Assembly: GCA_966674685.1 (NCBI GenBank)
Contig: CBKWJC010000028.1
Span: 1 to 64,000, forward strand
From: Thainema sp966674685
GTDB taxonomy: Bacteria > Cyanobacteriota > Cyanobacteriia > Phormidesmidales > Phormidesmidaceae
Length of the DNA: 64,000 nucleotides
Direction of reading: 5' to 3'
The translations under genes were made by a program, and so were the position numbers. This document shows, piece after piece, positions 23,977 through 32,872 of the stretch. Each line of letters starts with the position of its first letter. The first letter of the stretch is position 1. The notes beneath the pieces were generated by a model. It was not told the DNA's origin. It ran no database searches and saw only the letters and a program-made list of their open reading frames with translations.

Positions 23977-24501
23977 TTAATACAGCCAGCTTTGATACTC
24001 TGGTGATTCATCCTTCATGTCTTCGTACAGCCAAACCATCCGGTCGAGAAACCACAGCTTGCCTGCGTAAATTAAACCGCTGCCAAACAGCGTTGGCCAA
24101 ATTTGCAGTGCCGCCACGCCCCAGACCAAAAACGGAATACCAAGTGCCGCTACTAGATTGAGAATAGTCGCCATTCGTTGGTGATGAACCGGAATCGGGA
24201 TTTGATCTTGCTTCAATAGCACCCGTTCTCCTAAAACAGCTTTAGAAGCCCAATTATCTGTCGATACAGGTCGCTCAAACAGCCTGGGATTCAACCACAT
24301 CCAAAATGCCGCCGCTGCGATCGGAAAAATCGACCACATTCCCAACCATATCCGCGACCACAGAGCCAAAATCAATAAAGGTAAAACAGTATTGCGCGTC
24401 CAAACACTCCAAGGATTAGCATGCCGCTGCCAAACTTCATCCGACATCGCAAAGGAATCTGCGATTTGTTGACGTAGACGGGGTCCCAGTGTTTTAGCCA
24501 T
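23977..24501 (-). CDS. DUF6653-like membrane protein
   Basis: A 174-residue protein starting MAKTLGPRLRQQIADSFAMSDEVWQRHANPWSVWTR. Four hydrophobic stretches are seen: TVLPLLILALWSRIWLG, WSIFPIAAAAFWMWL, ATILNLVAALGIPFLVW, and ALQIWPTLFGSGLIYAG. It ends in an acidic, aromatic tail (MVWLYEDMKDESPEYQSWLY). The Trp-rich start with HANPWSVWTR followed by NPRLFERP is typical of a membrane family I recall as DUF6653, found in many bacteria and archaea. Function unknown. It converges on the preceding small gene. Confidence 0.7.
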   Translation of the reverse strand: MAKTLGPRLRQQIADSFAMSDEVWQRHANPWSVWTRNTVLPLLILALWSRIWLGMWSIFPIAAAAFWMWLNPRLFERPVSTDNWASKAVLGERVLLKQDQIPIPVHHQRMATILNLVAALGIPFLVWGVAALQIWPTLFGSGLIYAGKLWFLDRMVWLYEDMKDESPEYQSWLY

Positions 24502-24536
24502 CGTTCAAACAACTTAGATTAATTAGATTTGCTTTC

Positions 24537-24627
24537 ATAACTGTAGTCAGCTTGGTGAGGACACAGAGGTTTGATGGCACGGCTTTGCACACCACCAAAA
24601 CGTCGTGACCAATATAACTTCGCTATA
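24537..24627. repeat. family A hairpin element, copy 2
   Basis: The left end ATAACTGTAGTCAGCTTGGT with AGGAC is the best preserved of the family, and the right end CGTGACCAAT..CGCTATA is partly eroded. Core arms pair imperfectly around GGCTTTGC. It lies between divergent genes, so it cannot be only a terminator. The remaining part of 24502-24867 presumably carries the fasciclin gene promoter; none is recognised. Confidence 0.65.
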
Positions 24628-24867
24628 CTGACGTTCACAGGGTCAAACCCAGCGCTAGCTGGGTAGAGATGAGCATGATCTACGATTCAGGTCATAACGT
24701 ATCACTTGACCATGAGTTTTTATCTCCTCGAAGATCTATCTTTCGGTGCAAGCCATTTGTAAATAGCATTGTTAACTTTTATGTTGTGTTGCTCATTTTG
24801 TAGTCATTCAAGATGAGTAGTGCGCTCACCAGATACGAATCGTAAACATCGTTTAAGGACAGTTTTT

Positions 24868-25524
24868 ATGAAGCGCCTAGCAACCACAGCAATTACCAAG
24901 AAAATCCTAGCCGGAGTTCTAACGCTCGGCACTGTAGTTACAGTATCCGCTTGTGCAACAGAGCAAGATACAGTAACAACTACTCCCACCACTGAAGACC
25001 CTGCTGCAGTAGAAGGGACAGATACAGCAGAAGAACCCATGGCTAGCGATGTAGAGACCGATGCATCTACCGACGGTTCAATTGTTGATGTTGCATCTGC
25101 TGCCGGATCATTCAACACTCTAACGCAGGCTCTTGATGCTGCAGGTCTGACTGAAACCCTCTCTCAAGATGGTTCCTACACCGTATTTGCCCCAACGGAC
25201 GAAGCCTTTGAGCAGCTACCGGAAGGAACCCTAGACCAGCTACTGCTGCCAGAAAACGAAGAACTGCTTCGTCAGATCCTGACTTATCACGTTGTGCCTC
25301 AGGAAGTAACCTCCGCTGAGATTCAGCCGGGCGAGGTCAACACCGTTGAAGGTACACCAGTTGATATCCAGGTCAGTGGCGGCAGTGTCATGGTCAACGA
25401 TGCAATGGTAACTCAGCCCGATATCGAAGCTAGCAATGGTGTAATTCACGCTATTGACCAAGTTATTTTGCCGCCACAAGTTGCTGCTCAATTAACAGAT
25501 GCAAGCCCAGACAGCGAAGGCTAA
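24868..25524 (+). CDS. fasciclin (FAS1) domain lipoprotein
   Basis: A 218-residue exported lipoprotein. The N-terminus is a signal peptide (KRLATTAITKKILAGVLTLGTVVTV) with lipobox VSAC just before Thr/Glu-rich spacer residues 31-75. A single FAS1 domain covers the rest: SIVDVASAAGSFNTLTQALDAAGL, YTVFAPTDEAFEQLPEGTLDQLL (H1 box), LTYHVVPQEV, and NGVIHAIDQVILPP (H2 box). FAS1 proteins mediate adhesion or surface interactions. An in-frame GTG upstream (24820) is not preferred because ATG 24868 starts the signal peptide. A terminator follows at 25561-25583. Confidence 0.93.
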   Translation: MKRLATTAITKKILAGVLTLGTVVTVSACATEQDTVTTTPTTEDPAAVEGTDTAEEPMASDVETDASTDGSIVDVASAAGSFNTLTQALDAAGLTETLSQDGSYTVFAPTDEAFEQLPEGTLDQLLLPENEELLRQILTYHVVPQEVTSAEIQPGEVNTVEGTPVDIQVSGGSVMVNDAMVTQPDIEASNGVIHAIDQVILPPQVAAQLTDASPDSEG

Positions 25525-25560
25525 AACCCTTCATTAGCTTGGCACTCCTCAATGAGTTTG

Positions 25561-25587
25561 AAAGACACGCTCTGCGTGTCTTTTTCT
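25561..25587 (+). terminator. terminator of the fasciclin gene
   Basis: AAAGACACGC, loop TCT, GCGTGTCTTT, then TTCTTTG. A perfect 10-bp stem with a T-run 36 bases after the stop codon. Confidence 0.85.
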
Positions 25588-25605
25588 TTGTATGAGGTTC
25601 TTTGT

Positions 25606-25695
25606 ATGAGAACCCAATTTATTGTTTATGGAACGTTTGTTCTGCAAACGTTCCATAAACAATAAATTGGGTTTTTAGCCAGATTTGATAAAGGC
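25606..25695 (+). repeat. family C hairpin element, copy 1
   Basis: A perfect 29-bp stem (25611-25639 with 25645-25673, loop TTCTG) starting AACCCAATTTATTG, followed by TTTTAGCCAG and AAAGGC. The same flanks and layout occur at 57104-57195 with a different stem. The following 25740-25862 stretch has ATACCAAT/ATTGGTAT ends and may be another old element. No gene in 25525-25996. Confidence 0.7.
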
Positions 25696-25996
25696 CGAGA
25701 AATATTCCTCGGAACCTCACTAGGCTGAAAAAATGCTGTATACCAATGTCAAATTGAGGAAAAGTAGATGAATCTTTGGGAGCATCCTGCGTTTGCAAAT
25801 GGCGCTCATCTCCCAGCTTTTTTCACAGGATTGGGCTGAGGAACTTTGCAAGATTGGTATTACAGCAGCGGCCATCTGCAAACACAGTAATACAAAATCA
25901 TTATTCAATAAGCACTAAAAAGCGAGGAGAACGTGCCTTGAAGACACATTCTCCTCGCTTTCGATTGCAAGTGCAAGTTTAACTGTGCGTTGCTGC

Positions 25997-26479
25997 TTAG
26001 AACAAACCCAGCGTTAAAGACTCGCTAATTGGGAAGGTTGCACCAATTCCAAGCCATAGCGTCACCAATGTTCCAAACAGGAATACAGTGGTTGCTACAG
26101 GGCGACGGAACGGGTTCTGAAACTTATTGACATTCTCGATGAACGGGACAAGCATCAGTCCTAGAGGAATTGCAGTTTGGAGCGCGATTCCCAACAGCTT
26201 GTTAGGTACGATCCGCAGAATTTGAAAAGCGGGATAGAGATACCACTCTGGCAAAATCTCTAGCGGTGTCGCGAATGGGTTAGCTGGCTCACCGACTAGT
26301 GCTGGATCAAGTACAGCTAATGCTGTGACACAGGCAATTGTACCCAGAATAACAACTGGGAATGTATAAAGTAGGTCATTCGGCCAAGCAGGCTCACCGT
26401 AGTAGTTGTGACCCATACCGCGCTTTAGTTTCTCGCGCAGTTTCGGATCGGCTAAATCCGGCTTTTTTACAATTTCCAT
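25997..26479 (-). CDS. petD: cytochrome b6-f complex subunit IV
   Basis: Subunit IV of the thylakoid cytochrome b6f complex, which moves electrons from plastoquinol to plastocyanin or cytochrome c6. The 160-residue length is standard. Three membrane helices are visible, and the quinol-site PEWY motif is present in ATPLEILPEWYLYPAFQILR. The start MEIVKKPDLADPKLREKLKRGMGHNYYGEPAWPNDLLYTFP is typical. It lies 120 bases downstream of petB on the same strand, the usual petBD order. Confidence 0.98.
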   Translation of the reverse strand: MEIVKKPDLADPKLREKLKRGMGHNYYGEPAWPNDLLYTFPVVILGTIACVTALAVLDPALVGEPANPFATPLEILPEWYLYPAFQILRIVPNKLLGIALQTAIPLGLMLVPFIENVNKFQNPFRRPVATTVFLFGTLVTLWLGIGATFPISESLTLGLF

Positions 26480-26599
26480 AGCTTATTCAGTGTTCTCCTT
26501 CAAAGGCCAGTCAGACGGAATAAATTCGCTTCATAAGCTGATTCATTTCTTAAAGCGTACAGATTTCTGAGAAAAAATCTGCTTACTGGTAACCGTACT

Positions 26600-27268
26600 T
26601 TACAAGGGACCCGAGATACCCTGCTTACGGATCATCAAGAAGTGAAGCAGCATAAAGACTGCGATCAGCCAGGGCAATACAAACGTATGCAGGCTGTAGA
26701 AGCGGGTTAAAGTCGGCTGTCCGACGCTGACACCACCACGCAGCAGTTCAACCATGAGCGAACCCACAACTGGAATCGCTTCCGGTACACCAGATACGAT
26801 TTTCACCGCCCAGTAACCAACTTGGTCCCAAGGCAGGGAGTATCCAGTTACACCAAACGAAACCGTGATGACAGCCAGGATGACGCCAGTGATCCAGGTC
26901 AACTCGCGGGGTTTCTTGAAACCACCCGTCAAGTAAACGCGGAAAACGTGCAGGATCATCATCAGCACCATCATGCTGGCTGACCAGCGGTGAATGGAGC
27001 GAATGAGCCAACCGAAGTTAACATCGGTCATCAAATATTGGACAGAAGAGAATGCTTCGGTGACGGTCGGCTTATAGTAGAACGTCATGGCGAAGCCCGT
27101 TGCAAATTGGATGAGAAAACACGTTAGCGTAATTCCACCCAAGCAGTAAAAAATGTTGACGTGGGGAGGAACGTATTTGCTAGAGATGTCATCCGCAATG
27201 GCTTGAATCTCTAGGCGTTCCTGAAACCACTGATAGGGTTTTGAATCTGTAACCTGCTTTGTAAACAT
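26600..27268 (-). CDS. petB: cytochrome b6
   Basis: The diheme cytochrome b6 of the b6f complex. Length 222 residues, with four membrane helices. The heme ligands are all present: H93 and H107 in IHRWSASMMVLMMILHVFR, and H194 and H209 in SLHTFVLPWLIAVFMLLHF. C42 (FYCLGG) is the thioether cysteine for the extra heme c'. The N-terminus MFTKQVTDSKPYQWFQERLEIQAIADDI is a few residues longer than the commonest form. Divergent from ctpA; the shared 400-base region 27269-27670 should hold both promoters, but I cannot point to firm boxes. Confidence 0.98.
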   Translation of the reverse strand: MFTKQVTDSKPYQWFQERLEIQAIADDISSKYVPPHVNIFYCLGGITLTCFLIQFATGFAMTFYYKPTVTEAFSSVQYLMTDVNFGWLIRSIHRWSASMMVLMMILHVFRVYLTGGFKKPRELTWITGVILAVITVSFGVTGYSLPWDQVGYWAVKIVSGVPEAIPVVGSLMVELLRGGVSVGQPTLTRFYSLHTFVLPWLIAVFMLLHFLMIRKQGISGPL

Positions 27269-27670
27269 GAAGCGAGCGTTCCGAAGAAATCATTGCTGTT
27301 CAGTAAAAATGTAACATAGCTCAACGCTAAATGAATGCAAGTCAGTCCTTGATTTACGCGGCTTCTATCACGGCATATCAGCCGTACAACAGCTTGTTTA
27401 TACACTGCTTATGTAAAGACATGACTGCTCAAAAGCCGTCAATCTGGTGTTCCGGCAAACTTGGTAAACTGCTCAAACCAGTTACGGAGTAGACGTTTGC
27501 AGCAATTTTAAGCAAAATTAAGGAATCTAATTTTTCTCATAAACAGACTCATTTGTTAACACTACTTAACAGTTCAAGTGCTGTATGGTCTTGTTTGTGC
27601 CTTCAAGGGGAGCTTGTCCACTGCATCTGAGCTGTTTGGGAAGAGAATTAAACAGGTTAAGATCGTCAGC

Positions 27671-28912
27671 ATGATTAGGAAACTGCTTCGTATCGGACTT
27701 TTAATATCCCTTGTTGCGCTCTGTTCGTGGGGATGGGCAACGCCGTCAGCATTTGCGTTTACGGATGAGCAAAAGCTGGTGTCTGAGGTCTGGCGGATTG
27801 TGAATCGGGCTTATTTGGACGAAACATTTAACGGTCAGAACTGGTGGTTTGTGCGCCAGCAGATGCTACGCAAGTCGATGCGCGATCGCGAAGAGACCTA
27901 TGGGGTGATTCAGGACATGCTGGCGATGCTGAATGACCCTTATACCCGTCTGCTGAAGCCGAAGCAGTATCGAACGCTGCAAACGAATACGTCGGGGGAA
28001 CTGACTGGGGTTGGTTTACAAATTGCCCAGGATGATGAGGGCTATTTACGGGTGATTGCGCCAATTGAGGGGTCGCCTGCGGAGGATGCTGGGATTCAAC
28101 CCCGCGATCGCATTACTCAAATCAATGGATTTTCCACCCGCAACCTAACGCTAGATGAAGCGGCGGATCGGATGCGAGGGCAAGCTGGCACGATGGTAAC
28201 GCTGACGGTGGAGCGAAACGAGCAAGCTCCGTTTGATGTCAATCTCAAGCGCGATCATATTGTGTTGAATCCGGTTTATGCTGATCTGCGATCGCAGTCC
28301 GACGGCAGCAAGATTGGCTATATTCGCCTGAATCAATTCAACGGCAATGCGGCAGCAGAAATGGCCAGTGCGCTGTCTGATTTGGAAAAGCGAGGGGCAG
28401 AATCCTATATCTTGGACTTACGCAATAATCCAGGTGGTTTGCTACAGGCGGGGGTTGAAATTGCTCAGCTCTGGCTGGACGATGCGCCAATTGTGTATAC
28501 CGTGAACCGTCAGGGCATGATGGGTAGCTTTCAGGCGGCTGGTCAGGCAGCAACCCATGCGCCGCTGGTGGTGCTGGTCAACGGCGGCACTGCCAGCGCC
28601 AGCGAAATTCTGGCTGGGGCACTACAGGATAATGGGCGAGCGGAACTAGTCGGTGAGACGACGTTTGGTAAGGGGCTGATTCAGTCGCTGTTTGACCTTT
28701 CCGACGGGGCGGGTTTAGCGGTCACGATTGCTAAATATGAAACGCCCAGCCATCGCGATATTAATAAGTTAGGCATCACCCCGGATCATACTGTGTCATC
28801 TGAGCTAATCAGTCGCGCTCAATTTGCCACACCGGACGATCCGCAGTATCAGGCCGCTGTTGACCTGTTAACGGAAAAATCTCTCGTTGCTGCGGAGCCA
28901 GCGTCACGCTAA
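27671..28912 (+). CDS. ctpA: carboxyl-terminal processing peptidase, CtpA family
   Basis: An exported serine protease with PDZ and S41 domains. CtpA in cyanobacteria trims the C-terminus of the photosystem II D1 precursor in the lumen. The 413-residue protein has a signal peptide (MIRKLLRIGLLISLVALCSWGWATPSAFA). A PDZ domain is at about 100-185 (GVGLQIAQDDEGYLRVIAPIEGSPAEDAGI). The peptidase core shows YIRLNQF, ILDLRNNPGGLL, VVLVNGGTASASEILAGAL with catalytic serine, and GETTFGKGLIQ with catalytic lysine. A frame-open GTG at 27578 is rejected since ATG 27671 starts the signal peptide. The stop overlaps the next gene's start (TAATG). Paralogues ctpB and ctpC cannot be fully excluded, but the petB neighbourhood favours ctpA. 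Confidence 0.92.
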   Translation: MIRKLLRIGLLISLVALCSWGWATPSAFAFTDEQKLVSEVWRIVNRAYLDETFNGQNWWFVRQQMLRKSMRDREETYGVIQDMLAMLNDPYTRLLKPKQYRTLQTNTSGELTGVGLQIAQDDEGYLRVIAPIEGSPAEDAGIQPRDRITQINGFSTRNLTLDEAADRMRGQAGTMVTLTVERNEQAPFDVNLKRDHIVLNPVYADLRSQSDGSKIGYIRLNQFNGNAAAEMASALSDLEKRGAESYILDLRNNPGGLLQAGVEIAQLWLDDAPIVYTVNRQGMMGSFQAAGQAATHAPLVVLVNGGTASASEILAGALQDNGRAELVGETTFGKGLIQSLFDLSDGAGLAVTIAKYETPSHRDINKLGITPDHTVSSELISRAQFATPDDPQYQAAVDLLTEKSLVAAEPASR

Positions 28913-30168
28913 TGAAACCCATCCAGAGCCGCACCTATCACGACCCTCTACAGGGTGCGATCGCACTGGATGGTAGTGACCCTGCCGAGGCGCTGATTAT
29001 CCGACTGATTGATACGCCCGCCTTTCAGCGACTGCGGCGCATTCGCCAGTTGGGGCCAGTCAGCTTCACCTTTCACGGAGCCGAAGCGTCACGGTTTACT
29101 CATTCTCTGGGAGTGATGGCCGTGGCGCGTCGTGCATTTGACGGTATTGTCGAACGCTATCCATCGCTCAAACCCCATCGCGCTACTGTTCTCTGTGCAG
29201 CGCTCTTGCATGACGTGGGGCACGGGCCGTTTAGCCATACGGCTGAAGATGTGTTTGGTACAGAACATGAATACTGGACAGCGCAGATTTTGCAGCATTC
29301 GCCGCCCGTGCGCCAGCTGCTTGACCAGTTTTCCCCTGGTTTATTGGAATCAATCCTCCAGGTTTACCAGCATCAGCATTCTGTGCCGCTGGTTTGGCAG
29401 TTGGTGTCGAGCCAATTGGACTGCGATCGCTTGGACTACCTCATGCGCGACAGCTACTTTACCGGAGCCGCCTATGGTCAGCTGGATCTAGACCGTATCC
29501 TGATGGCAATGCGCTATGACCCGGTGAGTCAGCAGTTGGCGGTTGCCCAGAAAGGACTGGCTGCGATTGAGCACTACCTGATGGTGCGCCATTTTATGTA
29601 TACCCAGGTCTACAATCACCCTAAAAACATTGCAGCAACCTGGATGCTCTGTCAGTTGTTTGATCGGGCGCGATCGCAACTTCGATCCGGCCAGTTAGAC
29701 GCCGACGAAACCATGCGGGCCTGGATGCAGCAGCCCCAGCAGTCGCTGAGCCTCAACCACTACTTGGCTGCCGATGACATGGTGCTGATCTACCACCTGC
29801 ACCGCTGGCAGCAGCATGCCGATCCCATCTTGTCGGATCTCTGTCGGCGCTATCAGGATCGGGATTTGTTGAAGGCTAAGGACATTACCCATCGCTCCCT
29901 GGCGGATCAGACGGCACTACTCCAGCAGGTTTACCGCGAACTAGAGCAGCGGGGCTGGTCGGCCAAGCATTACGCGGGGCTACAGCAGTCGCTGAGTCGA
30001 GGCTATACGCTATATCACCACGGGATTAAGGTGCAGACGCCGAGCGGGCTACAGGAGTTAAGTCTGCTGTCTAAGATTGTGCATACGCTGGCCCAGCCAA
30101 TCCATCGCACCTGGCTAATTTATCCGCGCGAGGTGGAGAGTAAAGTGACGGGATTATTAGTATTGTAA
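28912..30168 (+). CDS. HD domain phosphohydrolase (dNTPase/SAMHD1-like)
   Basis: A 418-residue HD-superfamily protein. Metal-site residues are in place: RFTHSLGVM (first His), LCAALLHDVGHGPFSHTAED (HD pair), and SSQLDCDRLDYLMRDSYFTG (last Asp). The order and the RLRRIRQLG...SFTFHGAEASRFTHSLG start resemble SAMHD1-type dNTP triphosphohydrolases such as YwfO-like proteins. The nucleotide substrate cannot be told from sequence. The ATG overlaps the ctpA stop in TAATG, so the two are translated from one message. The C-terminal 120 residues are helical, with no second domain recognised. Confidence 0.88.
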   Translation: MKPIQSRTYHDPLQGAIALDGSDPAEALIIRLIDTPAFQRLRRIRQLGPVSFTFHGAEASRFTHSLGVMAVARRAFDGIVERYPSLKPHRATVLCAALLHDVGHGPFSHTAEDVFGTEHEYWTAQILQHSPPVRQLLDQFSPGLLESILQVYQHQHSVPLVWQLVSSQLDCDRLDYLMRDSYFTGAAYGQLDLDRILMAMRYDPVSQQLAVAQKGLAAIEHYLMVRHFMYTQVYNHPKNIAATWMLCQLFDRARSQLRSGQLDADETMRAWMQQPQQSLSLNHYLAADDMVLIYHLHRWQQHADPILSDLCRRYQDRDLLKAKDITHRSLADQTALLQQVYRELEQRGWSAKHYAGLQQSLSRGYTLYHHGIKVQTPSGLQELSLLSKIVHTLAQPIHRTWLIYPREVESKVTGLLVL

Positions 30169-30180
30169 ACTCCCCAATCT

Positions 30181-30882
30181 CTACAGTAAGGGTGTTTGGG
30201 TGCGGAGCTGCTGGAGATCGAGTTGGGTGAGCTGGGTATAGGCATCTGCGATCGCACGTTCGCCGCGCAGAAATCCAGTATTGGCACCGGGACAAATCCA
30301 CTGCAAGCTCTCTGCCGAAAACTCGTTGAGAATCCGCTCAACCTGCTGGAGCTGACGCGGCCAGTGGAAAGTTTTAGCAATCCGCAACGGTTCTGGAGCA
30401 CCTTGGCGATTAGGCAGCAGATGTCGTCCAGTGAATAAAATGCCGCCGTGACGGTTATAAAAAACGCAGGCTGAACCCGGTGAATGTCCGGGTGTCCAGA
30501 AAACGCGGACGGTATCCGTCACCGTCAATTCTTGCTCAAAGCTCATTACAGTTAATCCCGGCAGGAGGTAAGCCTCTTGCTCCTGCACCACGATCTCGCA
30601 CTGGAAGGCTTTTTGTAGAGTAGCTGCCTTGCCGTGTCCGCCCCGATGGGTGAGAACCAGCCAGCGCACTCCTCCCTGACTGTGCAAGAATTCCCATATC
30701 GGCTCATTCTCTGCCGGACAGTCAATCAGGACATTGCCAGTATTGCCTAAAATAAGATAGGCGGTTCCTCCCATCGTGTCGCGATTGGGTGGAAAAGAGT
30801 AGACCGATTCAAAAATTGGGCGAGGCAGTTTTCCTTTAGCTTCTGCCGGAGTTGATGGTGAAGGGATAGCAGACACAAGCAA
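30181..30882 (-). CDS. metallo-beta-lactamase-fold protein with altered metal motif
   Basis: A 233-residue protein with the beta-lactamase fold order: GGTAYLILGNTGNVLIDCPA, WLVLTHRGGHGKA, DTVRVFWTPGHSPGSACVFY, GILFTGRHLLP and a late WICPGANTGFLRG. The classical HXHXDH metal motif after LT is HRGGHG (residues 79-84), so two or three ligands are replaced; the GHSPGS histidine and the GRHL position remain. A related cyanobacterial subgroup with THRGG is known to me, so the change may be a lineage trait. It may bind one metal or none. The start is uncertain: TTG 30882, or GTG 30876 with AAGG six bases before it. It converges on the HD gene with 12 bases between. Confidence 0.75.
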   Translation of the reverse strand: MLVSAIPSPSTPAEAKGKLPRPIFESVYSFPPNRDTMGGTAYLILGNTGNVLIDCPAENEPIWEFLHSQGGVRWLVLTHRGGHGKAATLQKAFQCEIVVQEQEAYLLPGLTVMSFEQELTVTDTVRVFWTPGHSPGSACVFYNRHGGILFTGRHLLPNRQGAPEPLRIAKTFHWPRQLQQVERILNEFSAESLQWICPGANTGFLRGERAIADAYTQLTQLDLQQLRTQTPLL

Positions 30883-31383
30883 CCTTAAAAACGCATACAG
30901 AAAATCCGGTTTGAAACCCTCAAGTTATGTGTACGCAGTACGGTGTAACGCCTATATGGCACACAGAAATTGGATGTTATGAGCGGATTCTGTACCAGTA
31001 TACAGTCAGGTTCTGCCTTCAGGTTTAGCCGAGTTGAGGCAAGCTAGATTTGATTCTGAATGGGTACAGCATTGATGACGGATAAAGCGAGAGATCGCTG
31101 GGGTGACAACGTTGAGCGGCAAACAAGTCAAGTGCAGGACAAGGAAAAAGTGATCTGTTTTTGATTAAAATGTGAGCGTTTTGCGTTTTATAGATTGCGT
31201 CTTATAGATTGCGTCTGATGAGGAGACATACGCCAAAATAGGAAAGGAGCTGCCACCATTCCAGCCTGTATGAAGTCCCGAATTCATTTCTTCGTGCCAG
31301 TTTGTTTTCTGATGTTTTTTGGCATCCGGTCTAATCTGCGAGAATGTAGTTGCTATTTTCCGAGAGTGCCTAGGGTTTAAGCC
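30883..31383. other. intergenic region with short tandem duplication
   Basis: No gene is supported. A 14-base unit (TTATAGATTGCGTC) is duplicated at 31188-31215. The region must hold the promoter of the site-2 protease gene on the right and that of the metallo-beta-lactamase-fold gene on the left, but no firm boxes were recognised. Confidence 0.4.
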
Positions 31384-32862
31384 ATGATTTTTTTGATATT
31401 ACTGCTCTTACTCGGAATATACGCCTACGTAATTGTTTGGCGCAGCTTTTCTCAGCTCACTCGCACACCTGTCTGGCTGCTGTGGCTGGTGATGATGATG
31501 CCTGCCTTGGTGCTGATGGGCTGGGCGATCGCAAATGGCGATAACCAGCAATCATTTCCCCTGCCGCTGCTGCTAGGTCTGCTGATTCTCTGTCCGACGC
31601 TGTTCTGGTTCTTGATCCAACTGGGACGAGTCTCGCCGGAACAAATTCGCCAGTATCAAGAGCAGCAGCAGCGAGAAATTGCGGAAAAGCTAGCGGAAAA
31701 GCGGCCTAAGATTAAACCGATTAATCGCGAAGAAGAAGCCAGTCTGCGCCACTGCTTTCCCTGGACGGTTTATTATCTGCAAAATTTAGAGTATCGGCCC
31801 CAGGCCGTAATCTGCCGGGGCCAACTGAGATCGTCGCCGGAAATTGCCTACCGCACGATTCGCGAAAATATTGAAGCGAAATTTGGCGATCGCTTTTTGG
31901 TTGTGTTTCAAGAAGGCAGTAACCGCAAGCCGTTTTTTGCGCTGGTTCCCAACCCCCAAAGTCAGGCTAAGTCAGCTAAACAGCAACAAACATTGACTCG
32001 TCCTGGTCTTGCTTTGGGATTGCTAGCAATCACCCTAATTACAACCGCTTGGGCGGGCATGCAAATTGCGGGCTTTACCCCCACTGAGTTTCAAGACAAT
32101 CCGGGCTTGATTCGTCAAGGTATTCCCTATGCACTGGCTCTGATGACGATTCTGGGCATTCACGAGATGGGGCATTATTTGGCAGCTCGCTACTACCGCA
32201 TTCAAACGACGCTGCCCTATTTCATCCCGTTTCCATTTTTTCTGGGTACGTTTGGCGCATTTATTCAAATGCGATCGCCGATTCCCAACCGTAAATCATT
32301 ATTTGACGTTGGCCTAGCGGGGCCTTTATCCGGCTTCATTGCCACACTGCCGCTGCTGTTCTGGGGACTAGCCCATTCCGAAGTGGTGCCGATGACAGAT
32401 GAGGCCAGTTTGCTAAATTTTGAGGTGTTTAACCCGAGTAACTCTTTATTAATTGGGGTGTTAACCAAACTTGCCCTGGGCAGCGCCATTACTGCCGAGC
32501 AGGCCATTCACCTGCATCCAGTCGCCGTAGCCGCCTGCTTGGGTTTGGTTGTTACGGCACTAAATTTAATGCCCGTTGGTCAGCTAGACGGTGGTCACAT
32601 TGTGCATGCGATGTTTGGTCAAAAAGTTGGCGCTAGAATTGGTCAGACGGCTCGCTTTTTGATGCTGGGACTATCGTTTGTCCAGCGTGAGTTTTTCCTA
32701 TGGGCAATTTTGCTCTTTTTGATTCCGGCTGTGGATGAACCAGCCTTGAATGATGTGAGTGAGCTAAATGATCAGCGCGACTTTATGGGACTGCTGGCAC
32801 TGACGATTTTAGTTTTGATTGTTTTGCCGATTCCACCCGCGCTGAAATCAATCCTATTCTGA
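31384..32862 (+). CDS. site-2 protease family (M50) membrane metalloprotease
   Basis: A 492-residue intramembrane protease of the EGY1/S2P type found in cyanobacteria and chloroplasts. Two N-terminal membrane helices are followed by a soluble segment (about 95-200). The zinc motif HEMGH (260-264) lies in ALMTILGIHEMGHYLAARYY, and the second metal residue in NLMPVGQLDGGH (D402). FIPFPFFLGTFGAFIQMRSPIPNRKSLFDVGLAGPLSG is the family's conserved loop. Several further helices end the protein. Such enzymes cut regulators or signal-peptide remnants in the membrane; the substrate is unknown. The next gene starts 10 bases after the stop, so they probably share a message. Confidence 0.92.
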   Translation: MIFLILLLLLGIYAYVIVWRSFSQLTRTPVWLLWLVMMMPALVLMGWAIANGDNQQSFPLPLLLGLLILCPTLFWFLIQLGRVSPEQIRQYQEQQQREIAEKLAEKRPKIKPINREEEASLRHCFPWTVYYLQNLEYRPQAVICRGQLRSSPEIAYRTIRENIEAKFGDRFLVVFQEGSNRKPFFALVPNPQSQAKSAKQQQTLTRPGLALGLLAITLITTAWAGMQIAGFTPTEFQDNPGLIRQGIPYALALMTILGIHEMGHYLAARYYRIQTTLPYFIPFPFFLGTFGAFIQMRSPIPNRKSLFDVGLAGPLSGFIATLPLLFWGLAHSEVVPMTDEASLLNFEVFNPSNSLLIGVLTKLALGSAITAEQAIHLHPVAVAACLGLVVTALNLMPVGQLDGGHIVHAMFGQKVGARIGQTARFLMLGLSFVQREFFLWAILLFLIPAVDEPALNDVSELNDQRDFMGLLALTILVLIVLPIPPALKSILF

Positions 32863-32872
32863 GGTTTGGGTC

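Noticed and set aside
25720..25982. Short frames on both strands between the fasciclin gene and petD
   Set aside because: Region reads as repeat-like DNA with ATACCAAT/ATTGGTAT ends; composition not protein-like.
31270..31380. 36-codon hydrophobic frame before the site-2 protease gene
   Set aside because: Looks slightly like a membrane peptide, but has no ribosome site and a poor second half.
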